From Brachybacterium ginsengisoli (GTDB taxonomy: Bacteria > Actinomycetota > Actinomycetes > Actinomycetales > Dermabacteraceae), in assembly GCF_002407065.1 (NCBI RefSeq), contig NZ_CP023564.1:1426001-1490000 (forward strand): a stretch of 64,000 nucleotides of DNA, written 5' to 3'. Shown here one piece after another: positions 7,703 through 21,337 of this stretch. A model generated the notes under the pieces. That model was given only the letters and a program-made list of their open reading frames with translations. It did no database searches and was not told the origin of the DNA. Numbering within the stretch: the first letter of the stretch is position 1; each line of letters begins with the position of its first letter. Made by a program: the position numbers and the translations under genes.

Positions 7703-8907
7703 CGGTCGATCTCCTTCTCGAGATGGTCGAGGTCGTGCGCGAGACGGACGAGGTCCGGATCGCTGGTGACGGGGGTGGGGCCGAGCAGGGTGCGCAGCTG
7801 TTCCGGGGTGCGCCTCGAATGCGGGGCGAGCGCCGCGATCAGTCCGTCGAGGGAGGACTCATGGTGCAGTCCCAGACGGTCGGCCAGGCGGATGGAGGTC
7901 GCCGTGCGCAGCGATGCGGCGGCGGCATCGCGGGACCCGGAGCGCTGGAGCAGCCGTGCGCGACCCAGCACCAGCTCCTGGGGTCGGACGGTGACGGGCA
8001 GAGGTTCGATGACCACCGGGCCGAACCGCCGACCGAGGGCCACGAGCGCGACGACGGTGACGAGCAGCAGCCACAGCACGACCGGACCCGCCCAATCGGG
8101 AAGGAAGCCGAGCGGGGTCTGGGAGGTGGCCGCCATCGGGTCGTTCGCCGAGGGCACGTACCAGCTGAGATCGTCCTGGGCTCCCAGCAGGTTCAGGGCC
8201 AGCGCGGAGTTGTCGGCGTGGCCCACTCCGGCGTTGGTCAGGAGGTCCGCACTGCCCAGCACGACCAGCCCGTCGTCCTCGACCACGAGGGAGCCCTTCT
8301 CGGTGCTGAAGCAGCCCTGGGTCCCGTCGGCGGGCCGGTAGAGGAGGGCGGCGCTCCGGATGGTGTCCGCCTCGGCGGGGATCTCGAGCACCCGCGCGCG
8401 GTGGGAGAGGTCGGCGCAGCCGGGGCCGGCATCGACCCGGGCCTTCGTGCGCAGCGATCCGACGGGGGTGATCTCCGAGCCGAGGGAGGACAGGGCCATG
8501 CCATCTGGCTGGACGAGCACCAGGGTGCCGCCGGTGCGCTCCTGCGCCTCCGCGAGGGCGGTGAGCTGCCGGTCGCCGAGGCGGCCGGGGTCCGTGACCA
8601 GCACGGTGCTCCCCTCGTCGAGGGCGTCGACCGCGTCGGCCGTGTGACGGTCCACGTCGACCGTGACCCCGAGGCCCTCCAGCACCTGGACCACTGCCTT
8701 CGAGCCCTGCGCGGTGGGTGCGTCGGGTTCGAGGGGACCATCGCGGTAGTGGCCGCGCGCCACGGCGGCGAGCACGGCGGCGAGAACTGCGATCACCATG
8801 ATGGTGACGAGGACGGGGTGCCGGCGGTCGGTGTCGGGGACGGACGACGGGCCCGTCGGGCCCTGGGCGGTGCGCGCGGACAGGGCGGCGGCAGGGGCGA
8901 GGCTCAT
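7699..8907 (-). CDS. DUF4350 domain-containing membrane protein
   Basis: This 402-residue protein has an N-terminal transmembrane helix (VLVTIMVIAVLAAVLAAVAR), then an extracytoplasmic domain containing GSKAVVQVLEGLGVTVDVD and STVLVTDPGRL, typical of the DUF4350 (GATase-like) fold, a second helix (VVLWLLLVTVVALVALG), and a cytoplasmic arginine-rich tail. It overlaps its neighbours by 4 nt on both sides (MoxR downstream, DUF4129 upstream). The function is unknown; the conserved context implies a shared envelope role with MoxR and DUF58. Confidence 0.85.
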   Translation of the reverse strand: MSLAPAAALSARTAQGPTGPSSVPDTDRRHPVLVTIMVIAVLAAVLAAVARGHYRDGPLEPDAPTAQGSKAVVQVLEGLGVTVDVDRHTADAVDALDEGSTVLVTDPGRLGDRQLTALAEAQERTGGTLVLVQPDGMALSSLGSEITPVGSLRTKARVDAGPGCADLSHRARVLEIPAEADTIRSAALLYRPADGTQGCFSTEKGSLVVEDDGLVVLGSADLLTNAGVGHADNSALALNLLGAQDDLSWYVPSANDPMAATSQTPLGFLPDWAGPVVLWLLLVTVVALVALGRRFGPVVIEPLPVTVRPQELVLGRARLLQRSGSRDAAAASLRTATSIRLADRLGLHHESSLDGLIAALAPHSRRTPEQLRTLLGPTPVTSDPDLVRLAHDLDHLEKEIDR

Positions 8908-9602
8908 GCTGCGCCGCCCGTCCCGGTGGTGGGAGCGCCCGACGCGACGGAAGCCTCCGCGCCGATGCCCGACGGCTCCAGGGCCGAGAGATCGGGGGAG
9001 GACTCGGCGATGTACACGGCAAGACGCAGCAGGTCATCCGCCTGCTTTGAGGAGGCCTGCCGGTGCGAGTAGGCGGCGGTGTCGAAGGCGTCGGCACCGC
9101 GCTGCAGGCGCCCGCGCAGCTCCGGGAAGGAGGCGCTGGCGCGGGAGGCCGCCTCGTGCGCGGTCATCCCGGCGGCGACGTCGAGCAGGGTCCTCTCCTC
9201 GAGGTCGCGCACCAGGGCGCGCAGCGCCAGCACCGTGCCGTCGTCCAGGCGGCCCGCGGCGATCGACTCCTCCGCGGCCCGGCGCAGCTGGGCGGCGCTG
9301 AGGACGGGCTCGGCGTCGAGCTCCGGGTCGACGGAGAGGGCGTGGCTGCGGCGGATCAGCCCGGTGCGTCGCAGCACCAGGAAGGCGGCGGCGCCGAGGG
9401 CGAGCAGGATCAGCACCGCGATGCCGGCCTGGGTGGTGGACGAGCCGTCGATCCCGTCGAGGACTCCCACCAGCCACTTCTCGATGGAGCCGAGCAGCCA
9501 CTGGATGAAGCCGGGGGAGTCGTCGTACTCGGCCTTGGACAGCTCCTCGAGGGTCCGTGTTCGGGCCTCGTCGGGATCCAGAGGAGGGCCGGCCATGATC
9601 AT
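8904..9602 (-). CDS. DUF4129 domain-containing membrane protein
   Basis: This 232-residue protein has an N-terminal soluble segment containing a WLLGSIEKW helix, a single transmembrane helix (AGIAVLILLALGAAAFLVL), and a C-terminal DUF4129 region with ALRALVRDLEERTLLD and MTAHEAASRASASFPEL. DUF4129 is typically the C-terminal part of transglutaminase-like membrane proteins in MoxR/DUF58 clusters; here it is a stand-alone protein without the transglutaminase core. It overlaps both neighbours by 4 nt. An alternative start two codons later (MAGPPLDP) is possible. Confidence 0.82.
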   Translation of the reverse strand: MIMAGPPLDPDEARTRTLEELSKAEYDDSPGFIQWLLGSIEKWLVGVLDGIDGSSTTQAGIAVLILLALGAAAFLVLRRTGLIRRSHALSVDPELDAEPVLSAAQLRRAAEESIAAGRLDDGTVLALRALVRDLEERTLLDVAAGMTAHEAASRASASFPELRGRLQRGADAFDTAAYSHRQASSKQADDLLRLAVYIAESSPDLSALEPSGIGAEASVASGAPTTGTGGAA

Positions 9603-10738
9603 CGTGCGCCGCCCTCGGCCCAGGCGTCCCGCGCCCGACGGGTCAGCTCCACGTCCCAGGCCTCATGACGCATCCGGCTGTCCGCGTAGACGGCCACGAA
9701 GCCGGAGGAGAGGAACGGGGCGAGCACGAAGGTGGCGGCGTAGCTGCCCAGCATCGTGAGGATCGTCAGCACCACCACGCCCGCGACCACGCCCTCGAAG
9801 CCGGTCGCGAGCAGGATGACGAGATAGGCGACGAAGGCGACGGTTCCGAAGACTCCGCTGATGACCTGCACCGCGAGGTAGTAGACGAGGTACACAAGCA
9901 GCGAGGTGCCCAGCACCCGCCACATCCTGCGCCCGCGCGTCAGCACGAGGCTCCGGCGGATCGCGCCGAGCACCGTGGCGTCCTCGAGGACGAGGGCCGG
10001 GACCGCGAGCAGGGTGCGCGCCCAGATCCAGAGGACCGCGAGTGCTCCGAGCACGGCTCCGATCACGATCGGCACGACGGTCAGCCAGCTCGCCTCCTGG
10101 AGCACCAGGACGGGCACCAGACCCAGGCCCACCAGCAGCACGAGGGCCGCCATGCTGAGCACCCCGATCAGCAGGCTCACGGCCGTGGCCGGCAGCCAGC
10201 GCCGACGCATCGTCGCCCACATCTCGGAGGTGGGCGCGTGCTCGCCCACTGCCTCGCCGAGCGCGACCCGCGTCAGGGCCACGGTGACCAGCGCCGTGGA
10301 GACGAGGCTGATCACCGTGGTCACGGCGGTGGAGACCAGGAAGAGCACCAGGTCCCTCAGCGAGCTGAGACCGGTGACGTCGCTCGTCGCCTCGGTGTCC
10401 TCGATCATCGACTGCATGTCGCCGAACATCGGCACCATGGATGCCCCGGTCGCGAGGGTGATGATCACGAAGGCGACGCCGTAGACGGCGGCGGCCACGC
10501 CGAGGACGGACTTCGGGCGCAGGCGGTAGATCCGCACCGCGGCGCCGAACACCTCCGCCAGGCCCAGCGGGCGCAGCGGGAACAGCGGCAGCGCCTGCGT
10601 CAGCTCGCGGCGCGGCCCGCCGGACGCCGGGCCGCCGGGGCCGCTCGACGCGGTCGCCGTGAAGGGCCCCTCCGCGACGGGCGTCGGGTCCGACTCATCG
10701 CCGCCGGTCGCCCCCGGGGCGGTCCACTGCGTGCTCAT
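9599..10738 (-). CDS. GDPD membrane-domain-like multi-pass protein
   Basis: This 379-residue protein has a disordered Ser/Gly/Pro-rich N-terminus (about 65 residues), then LRPLGLAEVFGAAVRIYRLRP, the start signature of the glycerophosphoryl diester phosphodiesterase membrane domain family, and at least six hydrophobic segments. No phosphodiesterase catalytic domain is attached, so it is not predicted to be an enzyme. The ATG at 10738 was preferred over longer starts because AGGAGG lies just upstream on the coding strand (complement of 10741-10748). It is the first gene of the five-gene leftward operon and is divergent from mtrA. Confidence 0.78.
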   Translation of the reverse strand: MSTQWTAPGATGGDESDPTPVAEGPFTATASSGPGGPASGGPRRELTQALPLFPLRPLGLAEVFGAAVRIYRLRPKSVLGVAAAVYGVAFVIITLATGASMVPMFGDMQSMIEDTEATSDVTGLSSLRDLVLFLVSTAVTTVISLVSTALVTVALTRVALGEAVGEHAPTSEMWATMRRRWLPATAVSLLIGVLSMAALVLLVGLGLVPVLVLQEASWLTVVPIVIGAVLGALAVLWIWARTLLAVPALVLEDATVLGAIRRSLVLTRGRRMWRVLGTSLLVYLVYYLAVQVISGVFGTVAFVAYLVILLATGFEGVVAGVVVLTILTMLGSYAATFVLAPFLSSGFVAVYADSRMRHEAWDVELTRRARDAWAEGGAR

Positions 10739-10963
10739 CCGTCCTCCTGCTGGTCGTGGTTCCTGCTGTCCGCACCGACCGTGGCCGAGCGCTCGGGAGC
10801 AGAACTCCTGAGGTGACACTACGGAGTGCCGGGCCCCGGGCCGATCCGACGATCGTCGACGACCGTGCATCTTCCGGACACCGCTGCGGGATCGGGCGCC
10901 GCCCGCGGACCGGACACCCCTGGCGGGCCGACCTCCAGGGACCTGACCGGGAGCGGTGGCACA

Positions 10964-11639
<676 letters not shown>

Positions 11640-11659
<20 letters not shown>

Positions 11660-13397
11660 GAGCATCGGCACGCAGGTGAGCACATTCCTCGACGACGGGC
11701 GGGCCGTCTCGAGGAGCATGCGCCTGGCGCGCGCCGCCGACCCGCGCAGCTGGCCCCTCGCCCTCCGGGTCGTCATGGTGACGACCCTGCTGGCGCTCGT
11801 GGCCCTGCTGACCGTCGGCGCCTATCTCTCCTCCGTGATCGCCGACGGGCTCTACGAGCAGCGGCGCGACCGCGTGCTCGAGGACACGCTCGAGGTCAGA
11901 GGGGATCTCTCCGAGACGCTCTCCGAGGTCTCCGGGGCGACCAGCACCCAGCAGCAGGACGCCGTCAACGCCTTCGTGCAGACCGCCGGCGGGCAGGGCG
12001 GGGGCGACCGGCGCGAGGTGGTCCTCATCCCGGTGGAGACCTCGGGGACGCTGCTGCCGGTGGCCTCCTCGGACGGGTCCCTGTTCAACGAGATCGACGA
12101 CGAGCTCTCGGCCGCCGTCGGCGAGCAGCCGGACTCACTGTCCTGGCGGTCGATCGGTCGCGAGGACGCCGCGGGCAGGACTCATCCCGCCCTGCTGGTG
12201 GGGACCCGGGTGATCGTCCCCGGGGGAGGCTCCTACGACCTCTACCTCGTCTACTCCCTCGAGGAGGAGCAGGAGTCGCTCGCCTTCGTGCAGCGCGTGA
12301 TCCTCGGCGGAGGGACCGTGCTGCTGGCCCTGATCGTGGGCATCGCGATCGTCGTGGCGCGCATGGTCACCACCCCGCTGAAGCGGGCGGCGCACGCCGC
12401 GGAGAGGCTCGCGGCCGGCGACCTGACCAGCCGCGTCGAGGTCGAGGGGGGAGACGAGCTGGCCCGGGTGGGGGACTCGTTCAACGAGATGGCCCGCAAC
12501 CTCGAGCAGAAGGTCGCCGACCTCACCGAGCTCTCCCATGTCCAGCAGCGCTTCGTCTCGGACGTCTCCCATGAGCTCCGCACCCCGCTGACCACGATCC
12601 GCATGGCATCGTCCGTGCTCGACGCCCGCAGCCAGGATCTTCCCGGCGAGCTGCGCCGCACCACGGAGCTCCTCTCGGCGCAGGTCCAGCGCTTCGAGGT
12701 GCTGCTGGCGGATCTCCTGGAGATCTCCCGGTTCGACGCCGGGGCCGCGGAGCTCGAGGCCAGCCGGCAGGACATCGACGCGCTCGTCGAACGGGCCCTC
12801 GAGGACGTCCGACCGCTCGCGAGCGACCGGGGGTGCGCGCTGGACCTGCACCTGGCCGGGGACGATGTGGTGGCCATCGTCGACGCGCGGCGCATCGACC
12901 GGATCCTGCGGAATCTCCTGACCAATGCGATCGAGCACGGCGCCGGGCATCCCGTGCTGGTGCAGACCGCCTCGGATGCGGACTCCGTCGCGGTGGTCGT
13001 CCAGGATCACGGCCATGGGATCTCCCCGGAGGCCGCGCAGCGCGTGTTCGACCGCTTCTGGCGGGCGGACCCCTCGCGTGCGCGGACCCTCGGCGGAACG
13101 GGGCTGGGGCTCTCGATCTCGGCCGAGGACGCCCGCCTCCATGACGGCTGGCTGCAGGCATGGGGCCGCGAGGGCGAGGGGGCGGTCTTCCGGCTGACCA
13201 TCCCTCGACGACCGGGGGCGGTGCTCTCCCGCTCGCCGCTGCTGTTGGAGCGCCCCTTCGACGGGTCGGCGGCCGCGGCCGCGGTCTCGTCGACCCCGAC
13301 CGGGGAGATCAGGGTCGGACCCGGGCTGCTGCCCGATCTGGACGGCACCGCGGAGGATCCGCCGGCCGGTCCCGAGGACACCGGAGGTGAGCGATGA
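11640..13397 (+). CDS. mtrB: Sensor histidine kinase MtrB
   Basis: This 585-residue kinase has TM1 at about residues 41-68, an extracytoplasmic domain of ~130 residues, TM2 around VLLALIVGIAIVVARMV, a HAMP linker, the H-box SDVSHELRTPLTTIRM with H311, the N-box RILRNLLTNAIEHG, and ATP-lid glycine boxes DHGHGISPE and GGTGLGLSI. The C-terminal ~70 residues after the catalytic domain are Pro/Ala/Ser-rich. It phosphorylates MtrA. The GTG start overlaps mtrA by 20 nt. A GTG at 11676 could be used instead; neither affects the TM1 prediction. Confidence 0.95.
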
Positions 13398-15097
13398 GGC
13401 CTGCACGACGCGATGTGCTGCGCGTGGCGGGTGCGGCCGCGGTGCTGGGTCTGGGGGCCGCCTGTGCGCGCATCCCCACCGATTCCCCGGTCTCGAGCAA
13501 GGCGCTGACGGGGCAGACCCAGCCCGGCGCGCCCTACGTCCGCGCGCTCCCGCCGGCCGAGGGGGCGACGGCCGTGGAGGTCGCGGCCGGGTTCGTGCAG
13601 GCAGGTGTCGGCTCCGAGGAGGACTTCGCGGTGGCCCGGCACTACCTCACCGCGGAGGCCTCTGCCGCCTGGAACCCCGATGCGATGATCACGATCTTCT
13701 CGGGCAGCCAGGAGCTGACGGTGAAGAAGGCCGGGGAGGACCAGCTCGTGATCGTCCTCCAGGCCGTCGCGCTGATCGACGAGAACGGTGTGCGCAGCAC
13801 TCTCGCAGGGCCCGCCTCCCGTGAGGTGGAGTTCGCGGTCGAGGAGGTCGACGGCGAGTGGCGGCTGAGCGAAGTGCCCGACGGGATCTTCCTGTCCGAA
13901 GCGACCTTCGAGACGCTGTACTCCGCCGCCCGCCTCTACTTCCTCGACACGCGGGAGCGGCACCTGGTGCCCGATCATCGCTGGTTCCCGGTCCGTCGCG
14001 GTGCCTCGGCCGTGCTCGAGGCGCTCGTCGCGGGGCCGTCCCCCTTCCTCGAGGGAGCCGTGACGAACCGGGTTCCCCGCACGTCCGGCGTCGCCGAGGC
14101 GGTCAGCTCCACCGGTCCCGACGGCACCACCCAGATCATGGTGCCCGCCGCGGTCGCCCGTCTGGACCTCGTCAACCGCACCCGCGCGCTCTCCCAGATG
14201 GAGGCCTCGCTGCGCTCGCTGCGCTCCCTCTCGGGGGTGCGCCTCATGCTCGACGGGCAGGACGTCGCCCTCGACGAGGACCACCGGGTCGAGCGCGCGC
14301 TGCCCGGGCATCGGCCGATCGCCGCGGGTGCCACGGGGGTCATCTCGCTCGCGGACCCCGACGCCTCCGCTGCGGCCCCGCAGCTGGTGCCGGACCTCTC
14401 CTCGCTCGAGATCTCCTCGCCGGCGATCGCCCAGGACGGAGTGCTCGCCGCGGCGCTGGACACCGAGGGATCCAGCGTGCTGATCGCCACCACGGACGGG
14501 TCGCTGCCCCTGCGCGAGGCCGCGACAGGAGGATCCTTCGTGGCGCCCCGGGTGGATGACGCCGGGTACGTCTGGACCTCCATCCGCTCGAGCCCCGGGG
14601 CCCTGCTCGCGCTGTCGGGCGAGGGGTCCGATCGCGACGCGAAGGTCGACGCTCCCTGGCTCATCGGCCGGGAGATCCGGGGGCTGGACATCGCGGCGGA
14701 CGCGACACGGATGATCGTGCTCTCCTCGGACAGCGCGGGGTCCAGGGTGGACCTGTGCGCCGTGGTGCGGGATGAGCACGGCGTCCCCTCCTCGCTCACC
14801 GATCCGAGGACCGTGCGCGTCTTCCTCACCGACATCCAGCAGATCCTCTGGTACGACGAGGTGGCTCTGCTCATGCTCGGCACCGAGCCGACGGCGGGGG
14901 AGCGGCGGGCGCAGATCCTCGACCTCTCCGGCAGTCGGGAGTCCCTGCCCACTCTCGCCGTCGGCACCCACCGCGTCGCCGGTTCCGTCGTGGCGGAGGC
15001 GGTGTGGGCGGGCACCGTCGACGATCGGCTGCTGCGCAGCGACGGCGACGGCTGGACCCCGGTCGAGCAGGAGGGCCACGACCCGGGGTTCTACTGA
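13394..15097 (+). CDS. lpqB: Lipoprotein LpqB (MtrAB-associated)
   Basis: This 567-residue protein has an arginine-containing N-terminus and a lipobox ending LGLGAAC, so it should be lipidated at Cys and anchored outside the membrane. The GerMN-like and beta-propeller-like layout of LpqB follows, with PDGIFLSEATFETLYSAARLYF and VEALVAGPSPFLEGAV segments. In mycobacteria LpqB interacts with the MtrB extracellular domain and modulates MtrA phosphorylation. The ATG overlaps the mtrB stop by 4 nt (ATGA), as expected for the conserved mtrA-mtrB-lpqB operon. Confidence 0.93.
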   Translation: MRPARRDVLRVAGAAAVLGLGAACARIPTDSPVSSKALTGQTQPGAPYVRALPPAEGATAVEVAAGFVQAGVGSEEDFAVARHYLTAEASAAWNPDAMITIFSGSQELTVKKAGEDQLVIVLQAVALIDENGVRSTLAGPASREVEFAVEEVDGEWRLSEVPDGIFLSEATFETLYSAARLYFLDTRERHLVPDHRWFPVRRGASAVLEALVAGPSPFLEGAVTNRVPRTSGVAEAVSSTGPDGTTQIMVPAAVARLDLVNRTRALSQMEASLRSLRSLSGVRLMLDGQDVALDEDHRVERALPGHRPIAAGATGVISLADPDASAAAPQLVPDLSSLEISSPAIAQDGVLAAALDTEGSSVLIATTDGSLPLREAATGGSFVAPRVDDAGYVWTSIRSSPGALLALSGEGSDRDAKVDAPWLIGREIRGLDIAADATRMIVLSSDSAGSRVDLCAVVRDEHGVPSSLTDPRTVRVFLTDIQQILWYDEVALLMLGTEPTAGERRAQILDLSGSRESLPTLAVGTHRVAGSVVAEAVWAGTVDDRLLRSDGDGWTPVEQEGHDPGFY

Positions 15098-15208
15098 TCC
15101 CGGTGCTCGAGGGGACCTGCCGGGCGGTCCTCTCCTCCCCGAGGGCCCGCCGTCCACAGGTTCCGCCGTGAGAGTCCAGCGCGGCCCGCTGCGTGCTGGG
15201 ATCCGGTC

Positions 15209-15997
15209 ATGGAGATCGACGGGGGATGGATCGCACCGCTGCGGGAGGTGGTCGCCCAGACCTGCGCGCTGGTCGCGCCGAGGCAGTGTCCCTGCGGTGA
15301 CGAGGGCGCCTGGCTGTGCCGGGACTGCGCGGGCCTGCTGGAGGTCGCCCCGTGTCGGGTCGAGAGCAGCTGCGACGCCCTGCAGGTGCTCAGCGCGGCG
15401 AGGGTCCGCGAGGAGCTGCACGGCGATGTGCTCCTGCCCGCCGGCGTGGACCACACCCCGCTGCTGCCGGTGCTCGCGCTGGGCGAGTACGGCGGGAACC
15501 TGCAGCGCCTCGTCCTGGCCTGGAAGAACGGCGGGATGATGCATCTCGGAGCGCGGCTGGGACCGGCGCTGGCGCCGGCCGTGAGGGAGCTCGCGGACGC
15601 CGCAGGGGTCGGAGACCCGGGGCTCGTCCCCGTCCCGTCCCGGCGCGGCGCACGGCTGCGGCGCGGTGAGGACCACACCTCCGAGCTGGTGCGATCGATC
15701 GTGCGCGCCGGCGCCGGGCGCGCCCTGCTGCTCCCGGCCCGACCCACCACCTCCCAGGACGGCCAGGGCGCCCGTCAGCGACGGACCCGACGGATCCGTC
15801 TGGACGGGAGGAGGGCGCGGGCTGCGGGACGTCGCCGGCAGCAGGTGATCATCGTCGACGACGTCGTGACCACCGGCGCCACCCTGCGCGGGATGCATGA
15901 CGCGCTCACGGCGGCCGGCATGGAGGTGCTCGGCGCGGTGGTGGTCGCCGCGGCGCGGATCCCGTCCCCGGAGGCCGCGCCGCACCGGTCCGGATGA
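15209..15997 (+). CDS. ComF-like phosphoribosyltransferase-fold protein
   Basis: This 262-residue protein has an N-terminal zinc-ribbon remnant (CPCGDEGAWLCRDC), a middle region LVLAWKNGGMMHLGARLG matching the ComFC segment LK(Y/F)x3, and a C-terminal PRPP-binding loop VIIVDDVVTTGATLRG. ComFC proteins take part in DNA uptake in competent bacteria, but most actinobacterial homologues are uncharacterised. The gene is 111 nt downstream of lpqB, a synteny common in actinobacteria, and upstream of hpf. The ATG has no strong Shine-Dalgarno. Confidence 0.85.
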   Translation: MEIDGGWIAPLREVVAQTCALVAPRQCPCGDEGAWLCRDCAGLLEVAPCRVESSCDALQVLSAARVREELHGDVLLPAGVDHTPLLPVLALGEYGGNLQRLVLAWKNGGMMHLGARLGPALAPAVRELADAAGVGDPGLVPVPSRRGARLRRGEDHTSELVRSIVRAGAGRALLLPARPTTSQDGQGARQRRTRRIRLDGRRARAAGRRRQQVIIVDDVVTTGATLRGMHDALTAAGMEVLGAVVVAAARIPSPEAAPHRSG

Positions 15998-16161
15998 CGA
16001 TCCGGACCAACGACGAGGAAACCTTCAGGGAATCGTGGCATGCTTGTGGCACTCGCCACATCAGGGCGGGACCCCCTTCACCAGGAGGTGCGACACCCAG
16101 CCGAAGAGCCATCGCGGCCGGGCTCAGAGCGGCCGCATCCTGACAGGAGGAGTACCCACTC

Positions 16162-16833
16162 ATGGAGATCAATGTCGTCGGACGCCACATGGACGTCCCG
16201 GATCGTTTCCGTCGTCATCTCACCGACAAGCTCGACAAGGTCACCCAGTTCGCCCCCGCGGCTCTGCGCGTGGATGTCGAGATCTCACAGGAGAAGAACC
16301 CCCGACAGGCCGAGCTCAGCGACCGGGTCGAGCTCACCGTGCACGAGAACGGTTCTGTCATCCGTTCCGAGGCACGAGCGGACGACCTCTTCGGTGCGCT
16401 GGACATCGCCTACGGCAAGCTCCTCGAGAGGCTCCGGCGCGCACGCGACCGCCGCAAGGACCACCGCCGCGGCCGCGACAAGGCGCACCAGGAGACCGGA
16501 GCGAGCCTGCGCACCATGCCCGCCGATCAGGACCTTCCCGCACCCCTCCAGGAAGAGTCGGCGGAACCCGAACCGGAGCGCGAGACCGAGGTCGGCGCCG
16601 CCGTGGGCGGGAACGAGATCGATCTGGCCGAGGCCGGCAGCCCGGTCGTCATCCGGAAGAAGAAGCATCCTGCGACACCGATGAGCATCGACGACGCGCT
16701 GAATCGGATGGAGCTCGTGGGACATGACTTCTTCCTCTTCGTCGACGCCGACTCGGGCAGCCCCAAGGTGGTCTACCGCCGCAAGGGCTGGAACTACGGC
16801 ATCATCGAGCTGGAGTCCGAGCTGACCGCCTGA
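16162..16833 (+). CDS. hpf: Ribosome hibernation promoting factor, long form
   Basis: This 223-residue protein has an N-terminal S30AE/RaiA domain (MEINVVGRHMDVPDRFRRHL to about residue 105) that binds the decoding region of the 30S subunit, then an acidic disordered linker. The C-terminal dimerisation domain (IVIRKKKHPATPM split here as VVIRKKKHPATPMSIDDAL, and FFLFVDADSGSPKVVYRR) makes it the long form that forms 100S ribosome dimers. A strong AGGAGG ribosome site lies at about 16145-16150, 11 nt before the ATG. It sits upstream of secA with one gene between, as in many actinobacteria. Confidence 0.95.
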   Translation: MEINVVGRHMDVPDRFRRHLTDKLDKVTQFAPAALRVDVEISQEKNPRQAELSDRVELTVHENGSVIRSEARADDLFGALDIAYGKLLERLRRARDRRKDHRRGRDKAHQETGASLRTMPADQDLPAPLQEESAEPEPERETEVGAAVGGNEIDLAEAGSPVVIRKKKHPATPMSIDDALNRMELVGHDFFLFVDADSGSPKVVYRRKGWNYGIIELESELTA

Positions 16834-16852
16834 CCTCCGCTCACAGACCTCG

Positions 16853-16885
16853 GGGCGGGAGGAGCCCGATCGGCTCCTCCCGCCC
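16853..16885 (+). terminator. Hairpin terminator after hpf
   Basis: A perfect 14-bp stem (gggcgggaggagcc at 16853-16866 with ggctcctcccgccc at 16872-16885) with a 5-base loop starts 19 nt after the hpf stop. There is only a weak T tract (ttccct), usual for high-GC actinobacterial terminators. Confidence 0.8.
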
Positions 16886-16935
16886 TTCCCTGCCCGTGAC
16901 CCCGACCTCCCCGACCACGCAGGAGCACCTCGCCG

Positions 16936-18198
16936 ATGAGCCAGACCATCACCTGGACCCGTGCACGTCGGATCGCCCTGCGTGCGCAGGGGATGGGCCG
17001 GGCGCGCCGCAGCGAACCGGCGACCGCGGCGAGCAGCCGCCGCGCCCTCGAGCGCACCCTCGAACGCACCCACATGCTCCAGATCGACTCGGTCAGCGTG
17101 TTCGCCCGGGCCCATCACCTGCCCGTGTTCACCCGCACCGGTCTCTGGGACCCGTCCGTCCTGGACAGAGCGGTCCGTCCCGGTCCGCGACGCATGCTGC
17201 GGGAGTGCCTCGCCCACGAGGCCACCTACGCCGTCCCCGAGGTCCACCACCTGCTGGACTTCCGCCGCCGCGCCGTCTCCGAGCGGGACTGGGGCGTCGT
17301 GCGGGAGATCGCGACCTCCTCACCGCATCTCTTCACCGAGATCAAGCAGGTGCTGGCCGACATCGGTCCCGCGAGTGCGGCAGCTGTCTCGCAGCATCTG
17401 GGGGACACCGACCGCGGTGAGGGCTGGGGCTGGCGGCGCACCTCGACCCAGTGGGCCGTGGAGTACCTCTTCCGCACCGGCGAGCTGGACTGCGTGGGCC
17501 GCTCCGCGCAGTTCGAGCGGCTGTACTCCATCGCGACGGACGACCGCTCCGCCCCGGATCGGGAGTCCTCCCTGCGGGAGCTGGTCGAACGGGCTGCCCG
17601 CTCGCTGGGCATCGCCGAGCCCTCCTCCCTGGCGGACTACTTCCGCCTCCGCGCCGGGGACATCGCTCCGGCCGTCGCGGAGCTGGTCGCGCAGGGCCGG
17701 CTGGAGCAGGTCACGGTGACGCATCCTGCCGGGGACGTCCCGATGCTCCTGCACCACGAGGCCCCGGCTCCCACCCCGCTGAACGTCGCCGCGCTCGTCA
17801 GCCCCTTCGACCCGATCGTCTTCCACCGGCCCCGGCTGTCCCGTCTGTTCGACGTGGAGTATCGCATCGGCATCTACACCCCGGCCGCGAAGCGCACCAC
17901 CGGCTACTACTCCCTCCTCTTCCTCCTCGGGGACCTGATCCCCGCCCGCGTGGATCTGCGCGCGGACCGCGCCCGCGGGGTGCTCGAGGTGCGCGGCACC
18001 TATCGGGAGCCGCTGCCCCACCTCCCGGCGCGCCAGCGGCCGCAGGACCGCGCGATCGCGGAGGCCCTCGCCGGGGAGCTGCGTCGAGCCGCCCTCTGGC
18101 AGGGGCTCGAGGAGATCGAGGTCCTCACCGGTCCGGGCACCGGTGAGCTCTCGAGCGCGCTCGAGGCGGAGGTCCGTGCCGGAGCCGACATCGCGTGA
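16936..18198 (+). CDS. YcaQ/HTH_42-type winged-helix protein (putative DNA-crosslink glycosylase family)
   Basis: This 420-residue protein has the family landmarks LQIDSVSVFARAHHLPVFTR near residue 48, HEATYAVPEV, GWGWRRTSTQWAVEYLFRTGEL, LVSPFDPIVFHRPRLSRLFD and RTTGYYSLLFLLGDL. In the characterised members (E. coli YcaQ, Streptomyces AlkX-type proteins) tandem winged helices unhook interstrand crosslinks or protect against alkylating agents. The catalytic QxQ/QxD-type motif is represented here by LQIDSV, so I would not claim activity from sequence alone. The gene is flanked by the hpf terminator and secA, with 98 nt to the secA start. Confidence 0.82.
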   Translation: MSQTITWTRARRIALRAQGMGRARRSEPATAASSRRALERTLERTHMLQIDSVSVFARAHHLPVFTRTGLWDPSVLDRAVRPGPRRMLRECLAHEATYAVPEVHHLLDFRRRAVSERDWGVVREIATSSPHLFTEIKQVLADIGPASAAAVSQHLGDTDRGEGWGWRRTSTQWAVEYLFRTGELDCVGRSAQFERLYSIATDDRSAPDRESSLRELVERAARSLGIAEPSSLADYFRLRAGDIAPAVAELVAQGRLEQVTVTHPAGDVPMLLHHEAPAPTPLNVAALVSPFDPIVFHRPRLSRLFDVEYRIGIYTPAAKRTTGYYSLLFLLGDLIPARVDLRADRARGVLEVRGTYREPLPHLPARQRPQDRAIAEALAGELRRAALWQGLEEIEVLTGPGTGELSSALEAEVRAGADIA

Positions 18199-18296
18199 CG
18201 ATGCGCGCAGGTGGTCACCTTCTCAGACGGTGACGCTTACGATGGGTCAGGCACCAGCCGCCTCATGGGGCGGACACGCGATCTACGGGAGCACGA

Positions 18297-21317
<3,021 letters not shown>

Positions 21318-21337
21318 TCCGGCCGATCGGTTCCGAC